This document shows positions 1 through 35,577 of a stretch of DNA of 64,000 bases, one piece after another (within the stretch, counting starts at the first letter, position 1; each line of letters opens with the position of its first letter). A program made the position numbers and the translations under genes. The stretch is from Siniperca chuatsi (lineage: Eukaryota; Chordata; Actinopteri; Centrarchiformes; Sinipercidae): NCBI RefSeq assembly GCF_020085105.1, contig NC_058043.1:17350167-17414166 (forward strand), in the 5' to 3' direction. Under the pieces are notes generated by a model. It was not told the DNA's origin. It did not search any database and saw nothing but the letters and a program-made list of their open reading frames with translations.

Positions 1-17438
<17,438 letters not shown>

Positions 17439-17780
17439 CTTGCGCTATTCTTTCCCCCTTCACACACATATGATCTCGCACGTTTCTAATCCCTGCCGGT
17501 CGGAGGTCCGCCTGAACAAAATGAGCGACGTTGGACTCCGTGAATAATCTGGGCCTGATAACCTGCTGCCCGTTTAGCTTTAGCTGCTGCGTCCTCGATC
17601 CATGCACGTGAACGCGACTGAGCCTCGCTCCTGGTGGTTTTGGGCGCGAGCTGCGCGGGCCCGGGCTTGGTTTGCCGCGCGTGCTCGACAGTTACGAAAA
17701 TATGCGCAACACTGAGCACGCGATTTCTTTAAGAGGATCAAACTGCAGCCCGCGAGCAAGATTAGTCTGCGGAGTCACTG
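17439..17780 (-). promoter_or_regulatory. spen promoter / 5' UTR, GC-rich
   Basis: The stretch upstream of the spen start codon is clearly richer in CpG than its surroundings, with runs of GCGCG and GGGCCCGGGC type around 17640-17700. It contains no open frame matching a known protein. It fits a CpG-island promoter with the 5' UTR. The transcription start cannot be fixed from sequence alone. Islands of AACGTT-type palindromes lie just inside, in intron 1. Confidence 0.6.
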
Positions 17781-19797
17781 CGGTATTGTCCGCGAGGTAA
17801 TCAAGGTTATGGATTGGAATACATCCCAATAGCAGAAAACGAGATCCCATCGTTTTCTAACGTGCCAGTACTGGGTAAATGCTTAACTGTTGTTGAATTA
17901 TTTGATACAAGTTGAACGTAAACAAGCATTATAATAAATATAATTTAAAACTTGAGGCTGAGGGTTGTGCCCACAACCACTCATTGTAAAGTGATTATTG
18001 CAACCCCTGTCATTTTTTTTCAAAGTATTGTTTGTGCACACAAGTGAAAACTAGGGCTAGGGCCAAAATTACGTCTTCAAACTGCTTGTTTTGTCCGGTA
18101 ACAAAGTGAAAGCCAAAGATATCAAGGTATGTTTCTGGCAAAGCTTACATTCATATATACTAAAAATCAAAAGCTCATCTTGCAGTAAGTTATTGCTTTG
18201 TGCAAACATTGTGCTCTGGTGGCAATACTGAATAATGAATATGTTGAATATTTATGAACTAGCTGAATCTGACTTGTCTTGAGCAGATTTTTTCTCTTCA
18301 ATTCAAAGAAAATTCACTTAAAGTGAGACTATCTAAGTTTTGCTGAAAATGGCCACTGTGGCCACAAGTGACAAGTGTGGGAAAACCGTAGATACTAAAA
18401 CATAGTGAAACACAAGTAGAGAAGACTCATAAAGTCAGCAGACTGACTCAGTAATATCAGATATACAGCAATATATATATATAATAAACTTTTCATTTCT
18501 TTCAAAAGTAAATAGTCTCACTTTATAGACCAGACAGAAAAGCCTAGTGTGGTGAATAAAAACGTAAATGACAAAATAACTTTTTCCAGAAAATGTTTTA
18601 ATAAATGTTTTTGATACACAGAAATATAATTCTACAAACATGTACTTTTGAGATACAGGACATAAATAACAAAATGATTCAGCTGGGATCTGAATGAGAC
18701 TTTGATATTGTAATGTCAAATCAATGTGAACAGTTCTATTGTTGAGGTGAAAGACAATATAGGCCCAGTGGTCCAGTGAAGATCTTTGTGATAAAAATGT
18801 GGATGTAATCACATTCACATCAAAAGCACCTTCAAGTTTTGGTCCACAATATAATGAGTGTTTTATAGTATGTGTTATTGTGCTCTGTTACACATTATTA
18901 TATAAAAGCTCTAATGTCTGTATTCAATATTGGTGCTTACATATTTCCACCACAAATGCCGTATTACACTAGCTGTGGGGGCTTAGCGAAAGAGCAAATT
19001 TGTCTTTGCAATTTAGTTGCTGAGTTGAATCGGTTGCTTGAAGGTTATTTCCTTTCCCTGCTTTACCTGAGCAGGTGAGTAAAACGATCCTGTTTGAAGA
19101 TAGATCATATTCAGGCCATCATTTTATTTATCATTTTAAGTCTCTGCAGCGTCAAGCCCAGAGGTCTTCGGCCTGCCAGTATGATCAAAAACTGTCCCGG
19201 GACCTACGTGAATGTACTTAAAATTACATTCAGGAGAACTGGTTTGCATTTTACTAAAGAATGATTTAATTGATTTGGTTTTACCAGTTACACAATTATG
19301 AATTAAATTGTAATCGGTTTTTTTCACATCTTAATACTTATTGACAATGTATGTGTAATTTAACAAATGTTATGTATGTTGGAGCCTGCCTTGAGATAAA
19401 ATATATTAGTTTACTTTTATATAGACGTTTTTTTATATAAGGTTTTTTTTTTTTATTGATGACTGAGAAACAATATACTGATTGAGATTTACAAAAATTC
19501 GAATAATGCTCGCCGAACGTTTTTTCAAAGTCTGTTGCATAAATATATTTGGTGCATTTTGTAGAGTTTATTGAGTGCAAAATTATCAAGTATAAAAGAA
19601 GAATAGGAGGATCTTCAGAAAGAATGATGTATTGTAAAAAATAGCCATATTTCATTATCGTTCAGTTGGAAAAAAAGATGCGTGACATTTGTATTCCAGA
19701 GTCTTAAATGCACATGCAAAGTCTCCCATCTCTTTAACACCTGGACTCGTGGCACTTTTTCATCAGTTGCAGTTTATCCCGGTCTAGAAGGCCAGTG
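17781..19797. other. Intergenic / fblim1 3' UTR
   Basis: AT-rich stretch between the spen promoter and the fblim1 stop codon, without coding sequence I can support. Part of it is probably the fblim1 3' UTR on the minus strand: AATAAA-type signals read on that strand at 19452-19457 and 19123-19128. UQCRHL, which sits between these genes in human, is absent. Confidence 0.5.
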
Positions 19798-22700
19798 CTA
19801 GTGCTGGCCTGAAACCAGGTTCAGATGGCAAGATTTGCAAAGCATCTTCCCATCCAGAGGATAGCAGCCGTGCTCGTTTGGTTCAGGAGAGAGCTGGATG
19901 ACGCAGACCTGCAGACGATATGAAAGACTTATTGACCGGTGGGGATTAATGTGTGTCTGTGTGTTTGCACACTTTGTCACTGTGTGCTAGCAGAGAACGC
20001 CTACCTCACATCTGTAGCAGTTCTCATGGTAGGAGTGTCCAAGGCATTCAACATTATAGCTGTCAGTACCATCTTCTTTTGGAATGATTAGCTGCTTGCA
20101 GGCGCTACACTTTGGAGCATACTTCCTTTAAAGACAACATTTTAGAGGATAGAAAATTGGACAAGGCAACTTTATTTGTATAGAAGCAAGTCAAAGTACT
20201 GTACACAAGGTGAGGACATACATTACAATGACATTTAAAAGTATTATAAAAAGGAAACTAAAATCAGTGTTCTATCTCAAGCCTTTTACACAAATCCTCT
20301 TTGGTGGGTTGTGTGAAGGAAGTCTTTCTTGCAAAGCTTGCCATCATTTTGAACTCTCATACCTGTAATAGTCCTGGAGGCAATACACTTCTCCAACTTC
20401 TCCCTGAGCAAAAGCTTGCTCTCCAATTTGCTGTTTACATGTTGCACAGGTGAAACATGAAAGATGGTATGCTCGCTCCAGTGCACGGATCACATGATCT
20501 GTGATAACCTCCCCACACGCCCAGCAAAGTTCCAGACTGGCCTAAGAAACAGAAATACGTGGTTAATGGTAATACATTTCTGGATTAAAAGATGATACCA
20601 ACATTTTCCACTGTTTTAACCCATTTCCTACAAACCACTTATACCTCATATGCATGACTGCTGGCCATTTTCCAAAACATAGCATAGTGTTTACATTGTT
20701 GAATGGTGTTTTTCCCACCTTCAACAATGTAAACCTTCCCATCTCCCACTGCAACTACACCGTGCAACGATAACACTGACACTAGAAACAGGTGACACAA
20801 TGTTAACTGTGATGGGGGGCTTTCAAGTCTGTGCAAGTTGATTTTCATGCTGCAGTAAAAGTAAGGGAAACTAGTGTCTACCTGGAAGGTATAGGAAAAC
20901 CACAATTAAAAAATGTGAAACATTACAGCATTAATGTAAAGTATACATGATTTGAAGTAAATGAGCATGCAGAAACATTGGTATGGTCCTTTACAAAGAT
21001 TTGCATTTGTATTTGCAGCTTTATGATAACATCCTGTAGTGGAGGCTGTATTGACTTTACCTGGTAGCATTCTTCACAGAGTGGGATTCCTGCCTTGTTG
21101 TAATAGTGTTTACCAGCCAGGGGAATGTGACAAGATCTACACTGGAAGCAGCCGTCATGGTACGTCCTGTTTAAGGCCTCTATTGCAGGTTCAGAAAGGG
21201 CCACGGGTTTCCGACAGAAGCCACACACCTCTGCATTGTACACAAGCATCAAATGTCAAAGCAGGTTATAATAATACGTGTATTGACAAAGTGGAACTGT
21301 TTAAAGCCTGAGTGGTAAATGTGTAAATAGAGATCATGTTACCATTGCTCTCATAGCTCGTGTCTTGGCCATTTTTATGGATCCCATGGGATTGTTCATC
21401 TTGTTTCAACCCACTAGATGGTGTGCTTGTTTCCACCTTAAATGTAAAGCACATTGTTAATGTAAAACTAAACTTTAAACTGACATGTTTGCTGCTAAAA
21501 GGAGAAAGGGAGAAGAGTGGCTGTAAAGTTACAGGCTGAAACATAAGAGTCATCCAACAAAATCAGGACTGGGGTACACAAATATATCAATTTCACACCA
21601 CGCCGGCTTTTCAGGGCATTTAAGTTTTGCTTTAAAATGTTGCTAAATGACAATTCGGTTTTTTAAACAACTATACATACCAACATCCTATTGCTTTTAA
21701 TGAAAAGAAACTTAATACAGATACAGATTCTGATTATCTTTGAATGGAATCACCTTTTTTTTGTTGCTAAAGTCATGTCAGAATCATAAGAGCTCATCAT
21801 AAGAGCTCTTCTAACTCATAAGACATTTCCAAGACTGAAGCAGTGTCATGTCAATCTTTACATTCTCTGTATTACAATTAAAAATATAGGAGTACTTAAC
21901 CCCTTTAAGCCCTAAACATGTAACATTTTCCTAAACTGGATAAGGAGGTGGGAAACTATTTTAAGCCTAAAATAAACTTTGCAGAAATAAAAATATGAAG
22001 TGCCTCTTAAGGAATTACATAACTAAAAGATTTGGGGTATACAAGTCATTTTCATTAAACCCCTTATCCAACATAATGGAAACACAAAGAATGAATATAT
22101 AAAACATTGGATACGTTGTATAGGTATACATTGTAGGAAAAGATAGGTACATAGTCAAGAATGTGAAAGTCTGCGTATTATCAGACCTCCTGCTGTAATT
22201 CAGCCCACTTACCTGATCTGCGCTTTCACTGTTTCTGCACAGAGACGGGGCTTTAATGATGGGAACTAAACATTTCTTTCAAAGATATCAACAGTTTGGA
22301 AAGTGCTCTGTTTGTGAAGGAAAATGTGTACAGTTCATAAAGTGTTCTTGATTATTTAGCCATATCTAAAATACAGCTGTTTTTTTCCCTCCATAATGTG
22401 TTTTGCAGATGATTCTTTACAACCACCACACAACATAATACAGTATCTGTAAAAGTTGTGGAAAGTTGTAATCCTTCACTGTGGGAAAAAATGACTTGTC
22501 TGCTTCAAGCGAAATTTATTGGAAAATTGGGATCAAGAGTTTAAAACAGTGGTAAACATGAAGACGTGGGTGTTGCACATGTGACAGATTTTTAGCGACA
22601 TTGTGAGAGAAGTCTGCATACCTCTCTGTTGTAAACAGGCTGCTGGCCTGGGGTCAGAGGCTGGGAGAGAAGCGTCTGGGCAGGCGGAGGTGGTGGAAGT

Positions 22701-24166
22701 GCTGATTCTTCAGAGAACGATGTTCCCAGAGATGAAGGCAGTGCAGCAGCAGGAGGAGGAGGAGGAGGAGGAGGAGGGAAGAGCTCTGTTTGGCAAGAAA
22801 AAGACTTATTTTGAGTCACCTTGTAGTAACTTACACAGAAAAACTTTTTTGCCCCATGCTTTTTATTTAAATTTCCAGTAAGCACTGATATTTCCTGAAA
22901 TTCAGGATAAAATTAATATGAAAGCCAACAATATATATACAAATATATATACACATTCATACATATGCATACACGTGCAAACATACACAGATACAGATAC
23001 CGTCACTCTGAAAAATTAAAATTAGTAAATTAGAAATACAAATATAAAAGAGAAAAAATAAGATGAAAATAATAATGATAATGAAAAATAAAATAAAATA
23101 GGTTTATTGGGTTATTTCTTCTAAGCATGTGTTTTGCTCCTCATCTATAGTCAAACCAAAGTGACAACTTTTTAGCATGTTCCTAAATAAGGAAGCCAAA
23201 TGTGATCAAATGTAGCAACTGTTCCTCGCTGATAATACTTTATTGTTTCCAGCCTGATTAGCACACAATACATCCTGAATCCAGCGAGTGTGAGAGGAGG
23301 GTTAAGAATGTTTTCCAATTAAAAGAGTACTCCAACGATTTAGCATTACGCTCTTGTAACAGTGTCGGACTCATAATGGACAGTTTAAAAATATATCAAA
23401 ATCAATGCAGCAGAACCAGATATATCGTCTTTTTTATTCCACACATTCTTCTTCTTTGACAAAACCTGGCACCTACATGACCCACAATGCAATTCGACCA
23501 CTGACAGTTCGGCCAGAGTTTCGGGTGTGTTATGCTAATGTGACGTGTTGCAATAAAGGTCAGGAAAGCATTAAAAACTCATTTGTATCTGGGGAGGACC
23601 CCAAAAAGAGCAGTAATTTATGATAAATGATTTGGGTATCTCACCATCTCAACAAGTGATTCAAAAACAGATTTCTAAAACAAAGGTCCAAAAATATGAT
23701 AAAGGTCAGCCAGTTACATGTAGGGTCAATCTCTGAATATAATTCAGGTAATCCAAGTTTTGCTTCAGTGCACTATTCTGTATTGAATCCAAGCTGAAAA
23801 ATAGATTTTGTCATGAATACCTGCAGCACTTCTGTCGTCTTCTTGCAGCTTTCCTCTGATGGGTCCGGGTTGGGCAGGTTTTGGGCTTTGATGGTCTGAT
23901 GCTTGGGCTGAGGCTCCTTCATGACTCCGGCCTTTGCTGTCTGCACTGCCATGAGACTCAAACTGTAATTGGTCCTCTTTCTTACATCTGAGGGCGGGGA
24001 TGGTGTCACTTGGGCTGACTCGTACAGCAGTGGGCTGCTTGTCTCTAGCCGGGGCACTGTGAGCTTGGAGGGCTTGCTGCTGCTGTGTCACAGTGGCTCG
24101 GTGAGGAGACGCCAGAGTGATGAAGAAAGAAGACACCATCCTTTTTGGTGGAGCTGCTGATGCCAT
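19798..24166 (-). CDS. fblim1: Filamin-binding LIM protein 1 (migfilin)
   Basis: Adaptor of cell-matrix adhesions that links filamin, kindlin and the actin cytoskeleton. Exons on the minus strand: 24166-23821, 22785-22622, 22275-22213, 21436-21343, 21230-21061, 20541-20363, 20125-20005 and 19908-19798. All phases agree, giving 415 residues against 373 in human. The start MASAAPPKRMVSSFFITLAS matches the human filamin-binding N-terminus (MASKPEKRVASSVFITLA). Exon 2 encodes the proline-rich segment, with nine consecutive prolines and a later PPPPPA. Three LIM zinc-binding domains follow: VCGFCRKPV...CEECYQ, ELCWACGEVI...CLQDYY, and KCSACKQLII...CKSCH. The protein ends at LVSGQH. The 63-nt third exon (KCLVPIIK...SADQ) is the least certain: its donor is excellent but its acceptor is weak. 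Neighbours spen and tmem82 are as in human. Confidence 0.95.
22746..22780. repeat. GGA/TCC trinucleotide run inside fblim1 exon 2
   Basis: Trinucleotide run that encodes, on the minus strand, most of the polyproline stretch of Fblim1 (CCT codons). It is coding, in frame and pure, so length variation between individuals or species is likely. Confidence 0.85.
23310..23630. repeat. Probable dispersed repeat in fblim1 intron 1
   Basis: The segment starting near GAGTACTCCAACGATTTAGC and running through a TCTTCTTCTTTGAC-like core resembles a repeat I have seen in many percomorph genomes. I cannot assign a class or exact ends. The identification is from memory only. Confidence 0.4.
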
Positions 24167-24906
24167 GACTATAAAACCCACATACAGCCTAACAAGAGGA
24201 CAGAACAATTGTAATGTAGACTCAAGACTGCTCGCAACATTTAATGTTTTATAGTCCTGTTCAAAAGCACAATCATAGAACAGAAAAGATACATCAACAC
24301 ATCATAGACTAAACTCCTTACTCGATCTTTTAAAAAGTCCTGGAATATAAGAATGAAACTTTCTAATAGTGAACATGACATTTTATCTCAATAATATTTA
24401 ATCTAAGTGTATACGCCCTCTCTGTCAACTTTATGGGAGTGCTCACTCTCACTTTAGAGAGGTAAATTCACACACTCACAGCTCTCACTACCCATAATGA
24501 ATGGTTTTAGAGGCAGAAAGCACAAATCTAAATCATCTGTTTCCTTTAAACCCACTCACTCTGGCTGTGAGCTGCCATTACATACCTGGGAGAAAATGTG
24601 GTTTGAAGACAAGCGCTGTCTTTTCTTCTTTCTCCTTCCCTGTTCTGTATCTCAAAACTTTCTGGTTTGTTTTCCCTCCTATAAGCTGCCACTGAGAGAA
24701 GACTTTACTCCGGTAGAGAGGGCGACTATCAGCAGAAGGCCACTCCTTTTCCTTCTGTACCTCCCTCCCCTACTCTCTCGTCCGTCGACCCCTCCTCCTT
24801 CTCTGGCTGAATGACAATACCACCTCCCTCCCAGCCGTAAAAGGTGAACAGTTAATCTCGGGCAAAGTGCAGTAAAAAACATGACACATTCATCCAAACT
24901 TGGCAG

Positions 24907-24929
24907 ACACACACACACACACACACACA
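24907..24929. repeat. (CA)n microsatellite
   Basis: Uninterrupted CA dinucleotides for about eleven units in the region upstream of fblim1. Flanking sequence is also CA-rich but imperfect. Confidence 0.9.
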
Positions 24930-26736
24930 TGCACTGGCATGCATGCACGTAGACTCACACAGAGACACAAAGAAAGTCATGCAACAGTTGGGCAATCTAA
25001 CCAAAAACACACAGTCAGACTTTTTACAAATGCAATATACAGTATCATAAAGTATTTCATAAGGGTTTCACCCTTAAATAGACAAGCAGAGATACACTGC
25101 CACCTCCCACTTCTTTATCTTTTTGCATGCCAGCAGGATGTGACTGTACCTGCCTTTTCCAGCAAACTATCTTAAGCTGTCCTCTTTCTCTCTCCTGTAC
25201 AGCTCTGCCTTATTGTTCTGTCAGCTTTATTTTCCCTACCTCCCTCATTGAGTCTGCCTCCTTTTTTCTTCTCCCTCTTTCCGTCTTCCCTTCCCCCACA
25301 ACATTATATCACTTTAGCCTTGACTCACTATCAGTGTCACACGGCAATGCTTCCATTTGTGCCTCACTGACGTCTGATAATATGCAGTGGACTTCATCAG
25401 ACTCTCCTGATGGAGCTTTTGTGTTGAAAGCAGTATTACGGAGCAATGAATCAGGGCTTTGTGCAAGAGGAGATATTGGTGCATGGGGGGGGGGGACAGT
25501 GAGTGATGTCTGTGAGAGCTATGAAAAAGCTGCTTTGTTGTGTTTGCTGCTCCCCACCAGAGTGAGTTTAAGCAATATCAGGTCTGCTGATCTGCAAATA
25601 TTGTGGTTAGTTTCCGGAGCCAAACCTTGTGAGGTCTACTCCCCTTCCAAGAGCTAAAAAGGAGGATGGGGCGAGAAACTAAATGTTGAATAAAACTTTC
25701 CTGATCGATGTGGGTCATTGTGAAAGAAGAAGAGCGAGGCAGGAAAGTGTGAGAGAGGGTGAACAGGAGACGGAGATGAGGAGAGTGATGGGGGTCTCTG
25801 TTGTTCCAGCTCTGTGGAAAGGAATGCTGCTGTGATGTCACGGTTGCAGGAGGGAGCATGCCTACTGATGACACAATCCCCAGACCTCCACGCTCCGCCC
25901 CCACAACAGCCAAAATCCTCATTAAACCCTCTGAACCTCTTCACTGCTTCTGCAGCATGACTTTTCAATTTATTCACCAACGCCACAGTATTACTTTTCA
26001 CTTCCATCCTCAGGTTTTAGCTATTTGGGTGAGCAGGGCAACAACGGAAAGATAATGAAGGGAAATGAAGGGAGAGAAACAGGAAGAAACACAGTAGACA
26101 GGAAAAACAATGACATTGCATGTTCACAAATACAGTTGATGTTGATTTTCTAACTGTAAACATCCGCAGGGTTGGAAAAACTACTTCTCAGGGATATTCC
26201 TCAAGTGGGAGTAATATGACTTGACTGCTTTGAGTAACGGTTACTCAGCAATAAAGTTGGGGGAATTGTGATCTACAGATTAAAAAGAAAATGGTGAAAA
26301 TTGAAGCAACAGAGGTTGAGATATCCTGACTTTTAGTCCCTAGTAAGGGTCAAGCTCCAAAAATGAGGCTAATCTTACACGGTGTACCTTTCATCAGCTT
26401 TCTGCTCATCTCTATTTCACTCTATGACTTCATTAAATTACTTGGGCTTGGTATAATTTGTGTTACTACAGAAAAACATCATCTGGAATACAGAATATTT
26501 ATTGTGCAGCTCAACAATCCCTTTTCATGTATTTGTCTTCCATTGCACAAAGCATCAAAACAGTGCAGCATTATAGCAAGGTAATTGCCCGCAAACTCAC
26601 ATTTGCTGAAACTCCTAATTTTTCAGTTAATACTGTAAAGAAAACAGCAGCTGCTATATGGTGCAAAAGTACAAACTCCTCAGTCTTTCCTTCTGTTTAA
26701 AACAAGATTCAATAACACTAAGTACACAATAATCCT

Positions 26737-26742
26737 TTTATT
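26737..26742 (-). promoter_or_regulatory. tmem82 polyadenylation signal
   Basis: AATAAA on the minus strand about 75 nt downstream of the tmem82 stop. It gives a short 3' UTR and is the closest canonical signal. Confidence 0.6.
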
Positions 26743-26816
26743 ATTAACATCGAGTATTAGCACATCTTGACATTCGAGGTAGTAACTGGTATTTGAGGTA
26801 GATTTCAGGTACACCA

Positions 26817-28795
26817 TCAACTGTCATCGGATGATGTTTTCCTTGTGCGTTCCCTTGTTTTGTGACTGGAGCTCTGTTCATATTTGCTCAAGCTTGTGTC
26901 TTCTTCTTCCTAAAAATTAAGCATGACAATTAAATGCCATATAAGTGACAGCTTAAACGTAAAAAAAGGAAACCGTAAAATATATTGGTAAAATAACTGT
27001 GGAAGTAGAAGAGATGATTCACAAAGACCTTTATCACAGCTTGCAGCAGGTCCCGAGAGGGCAGCAGGCAGACTGCTTCGCCCAGGAAAGCGATGAGGAC
27101 GTGGACGACATCAGACCAGTCACCCACGGTCAGCATGAGCACCAATAAGGCTCCCAGTCGCAGCACTACACTGTGCAACAGAGCCTCTGTACAAGTGTGC
27201 TGATTCTGATCCTCTGTGCAAAATGAAACTTAAAAAGTTACACAATAGTGATGAAAGGTCTTTTGTGCCCACAGCAGTGTAACTTTTGAATGATGCAAAA
27301 CCTGCTTGTTTTCTGATGTTTTTGATTTAATTTGTATGGTTTTGTTTCATACGTATTGTTTTTCAAATTGTTATTTTTATTGGTCCCATTTTTCAGGTGT
27401 GTCACTTACGGCCTGCCTTTTATTTATTAACATAGTTTTTTAATTTACTAGCTAGGTGGACTCCTGAGCTACACTAATGTTCTCTTGGAATATGTGTTTG
27501 TGTGTTTATGTCACCACTGTTGTGAGTATGACTTGACTGACTAGTGTCTTTTTGTTATTTGTTACTGTGCATGGGTGACCAAACTAGTTATCTAATCTAA
27601 TCTATAAGTTTTACATTCGCCATAAGTCTTCCTAAACGTCCATTTTCATTGCCTGACACTCACCTTGAATATAGACCACCAACATAGTGTAGCAGAGTGT
27701 CAATGGAGTCCAAAACTTTAGAGCATCCTTCTGGGACAGGAAGTGGTCATAAACCATGGTGGTGGAAGCCACGGTTGCTAGAGCAAAGGCCAAGACAACC
27801 ACTCTTTGCAGTGAAGCAAGTATGGTGTGTCCAGAGGTCAGAAGGGTGATACACTTCCCACAGTTATGCTCTGTGCTATGTAGTGGGAAGAGTCTGGCCA
27901 CATGGCTCCACAGACTGTGGCTGAAGCTTGCCAGTGCCCAGCTGAGAGCAGCTGTCAGAAACGAGCTGAGGGAGCTGTGTGGAGCCCCCTGATGGAGGAA
28001 GACCAGAGTACAGGTGAGGCCGCAACCCAGGGAGAACTGGCACTGGATCGGGAGCAGGTCTAGGCCTCTGCCATTGGCATCCTGAGTTCAGATAGATACA
28101 GGAATGTGGATGAAAATAGGTCAGACAGATCAGTATTAGAAAGATTTATACGGTGGACACAAGAACAAACACTGAAAGTGCATATAGATGTAAAACAAGC
28201 CTAAATCAATGTGTTATCAGCTGCTCTGTTCTTGTGTTTGAGGAACTCACCAGTCCTGCTGATGCCCAGGCAGAAACAGCTCTGAGAGAAAACTCCAGCA
28301 CTATCAGAGAGGAAACCCTCGAGCCCACCAGAGACAGGAGGACTGTCAGGGACCAGAATTGGAGAGCTGTTTTCCAGCTCCCTCTCAGAGGATTGCCAAG
28401 TGAGGATGACCTCTGTTTGCCTTCAGTTTCAGATTCATAATCACTGTGTGAATTAAAAAAATTAGACAATATTCTATACATAAAAAAATCTAAACATTTT
28501 CTCTCCTTTTTTTACAGAATAAACTCACCTGCATGTTTGAATGAAGTAGTAAACTCTCATCAAATTGCACAGCACCGATATTCCACATGCACCCACAAAA
28601 CCTTTAAAACATCACAATCAAAAAATAAGTATGTAAAGAAACTACTTCACACAGAAGTACTGAGAATTTAGCTTTTTATTGCCATGAGGAAGAAAAACAT
28701 AACGTTAGCTCACCTTGAAAAAAACTTTCTATAGGGTTTGAATCAAAAGGCGTCCATTCAGAAGTTCTCAGTATCCAGGAGAAGGGAAGAAACAT
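26817..28795 (-). CDS. tmem82: Transmembrane protein 82
   Basis: Multi-pass membrane protein of unknown biochemical role; in mammals TMEM82 is mainly known from gut expression. Exons on the minus strand: 28795-28714, 28601-28529, 28443-28251, 28081-27664, 27213-27029 and 26909-26817. Phases agree throughout, giving 347 residues (human about 343). Recognition rests on start MFLPFSWILRTSEWTPF, GACGISVLCNLMRVYYF, LLSLVGSRVSSLIVLEFSLR (human VGSRVAALVVLEFSLR), DALKFWTPLTLCYTMLVVYI (human RFWTPLTICYTLLVIYM) and LRLGALLVLMLTVGDW. Several hydrophobic stretches of about 20 residues are visible, fitting an integral membrane protein. The tail is polar and Ser/Lys-rich (EEEDTSLSKYEQSSSHKTRE). A minus-strand AATAAA at 26737-26742 is 75 nt past the stop. 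The neighbours match the human order. Confidence 0.94.
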
Positions 28796-29249
28796 TTTTA
28801 TGTTTTCCTTGTAATATCTCAACAAGGACACACACAAAAAAGTGCTATGATCTCTCACTCATGCTACTTCAACCTAAGAACCTGATCAGAAACTACAAGT
28901 CAATTCATTCCTGTGAGCCAAACCTTTATTTCTTCCTGCTGATCAGGTCCGAGTGCTCTCCATGCTGAAGTTCCAAAGGTCAAATGTGATTTGAGTGTGC
29001 TTGTCAGTTTAATCATTTCCTGATGACAGAGGCTGAAAATCCTCTCAAAAAGATGATTAGGCTCACAGAGCAACCAGAGACCTTTTAACAGGGTCAAAAT
29101 AAAAATCACACTTTGCTTACAATGCGTCTTAGATATCATGTATTTCTAAGATGCAGCACTTGTGTTCAAGAGGATACAAAAACAAATGTATATAACACAT
29201 TTCATACAAAAAGTATTTTTTATTATGATTATTAATTATTATCATCATC

Positions 29250-29250
29250 A

Positions 29251-29307
<57 letters not shown>
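29250..29307. repeat. (TTA)n microsatellite
   Basis: Nearly pure TTA/ATT trinucleotides, preceded by a short ATC run, in the tmem82-slc25a34 intergenic region. Confidence 0.92.
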
Positions 29308-29309
<2 letters not shown>

Positions 29310-29807
29310 TGCCGTTCAAAGGCTTCAAGTACCCGTAGGTTACATATCTGTAAATAAAAACCTCAAATCAAATGGCATTCTTGGCTTTAGGTACCAGTAG
29401 TTCATTTGTCAGTAATAAAAATATTCTCATCAGATGCCTTTCTTAACATAACAGACAAGGCAACTAGAATTATGCATTAACCTGTGACAAATCACAGCAG
29501 CCACACTGGACTATAAACATGGAATACAGAGTTTATGTTTTAATAATCCAGACTTGTTATTCAGGTCATCGGCACTCCATTGGTATGCAAGCCATATGGG
29601 TCTCACTTCTCTCATTTCAGCTTTGCTGCCAGCCCACATCGCTTGTAAATTCATCATCTGAGGTATTAAGGTAAAACCTGATAGTTCATCAGCACAACTA
29701 CACATATTTGAGAAATTTGATAGGAATTCCTGAAAATGTTTGTTAAGTCTGTGCAACATGTGTCCATCTTTATCAAGTGCTCCTTCTTCAGACAGAACGG
29801 GTCTCAC

Positions 29808-30324
29808 TTAAAGGAATAGTTTGACATTTTGGGAAATACACTTATTCACTTTCAGGTGGAGAGATGAGAAGATTGATACCACTCTCATGTTTGTATAGTA
29901 AATAAGAAGCTACAGCCAGCAGCAGTTAGCTTAGCTTAGCACAACAGACTGGAAACAGCTAGCCTTTCTCTGTCAAATGGTAACAAAAACCACCTACCAG
30001 CAGCTCTAAAGCTCACTAATTAAACAGGTTATATTTTGTTCAATCTGTACAAAAACCTGAGTCTAAAAACAACAATTTTCCGTTTTATGGAGTGGTTATG
30101 TGTCAGACTCTTGGCTCTGAGCAGTTGCCTGGCAACCAGCGGAGACTCCAGGATGTAACTGTTGTGGCCAAGAAATAGTCCAGCACATAACCTCCCATAA
30201 CACAGCAAATTAACATTTTTATACTTTGGTTTTTGTACAAATTTAACCGGTCAGACAATTCATCTAACTCTTGGCAAGAAAGTGAATAAGTGCATTTACC
30301 AAAATGTTGAACTTCTGCTTTTAA
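29808..30324. mobile_element. Non-autonomous inverted-repeat element (MITE-like), about 517 bp
   Basis: Starts TTAAAGGAATAGTTTGACAT and ends in its imperfect reverse complement. The two outer arms correspond for about 45 bp (TTTTGG...AAATACACTTATTCACTTTC against the mirrored right end). The centre is also partly symmetric around GTTGCCTGGCAACCAGC. There is no coding capacity. From memory this element is very common in percomorph genomes; I do not assign a superfamily. Confidence 0.75.
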
Positions 30325-30396
30325 ATTCAGGGTTTCATTAATTCATGGACCACTTCCATAGCTGTAACTGAGCCCAGTCAGTCACACGCAGGTGTT

Positions 30397-35577
<5,181 letters not shown>

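Larger units (their letters stand above)
24167..26816. other. Intergenic region upstream of fblim1, simple repeats only
   Basis: This lies between the fblim1 start and the tmem82 stop. It should hold the fblim1 promoter and any untranslated first exon, but I cannot place either. Visible are a (CA)n run near 24907-24929, C/T-rich tracts at 25180-25320, and a G10 run at about 25486-25495. Reading frames in this stretch are short and match no family I know. Confidence 0.5.
28796..30396. other. Intergenic tmem82-slc25a34: microsatellite and inverted-repeat element
   Basis: Contains the tmem82 promoter region (not resolved), a TTA microsatellite and an inverted-repeat element, both listed separately. 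There is no further coding sequence that I can support. The small minus-strand frame at 29511-29807 resembles no family. Confidence 0.6.

Noticed and set aside
17950-17985. Short hairpin GGTTGTG-CC-CACAACC upstream of spen
   Set aside because: A 7-bp stem is within chance expectation for a window this size.
25127-25657. 176-residue plus-strand frame upstream of fblim1
   Set aside because: Composition follows C/T-rich non-coding sequence, with no motif or orthologue recognised.
29511-29807. 98-residue minus-strand frame next to an inverted-repeat element
   Set aside because: No family resemblance and no splice context; chance open frame.
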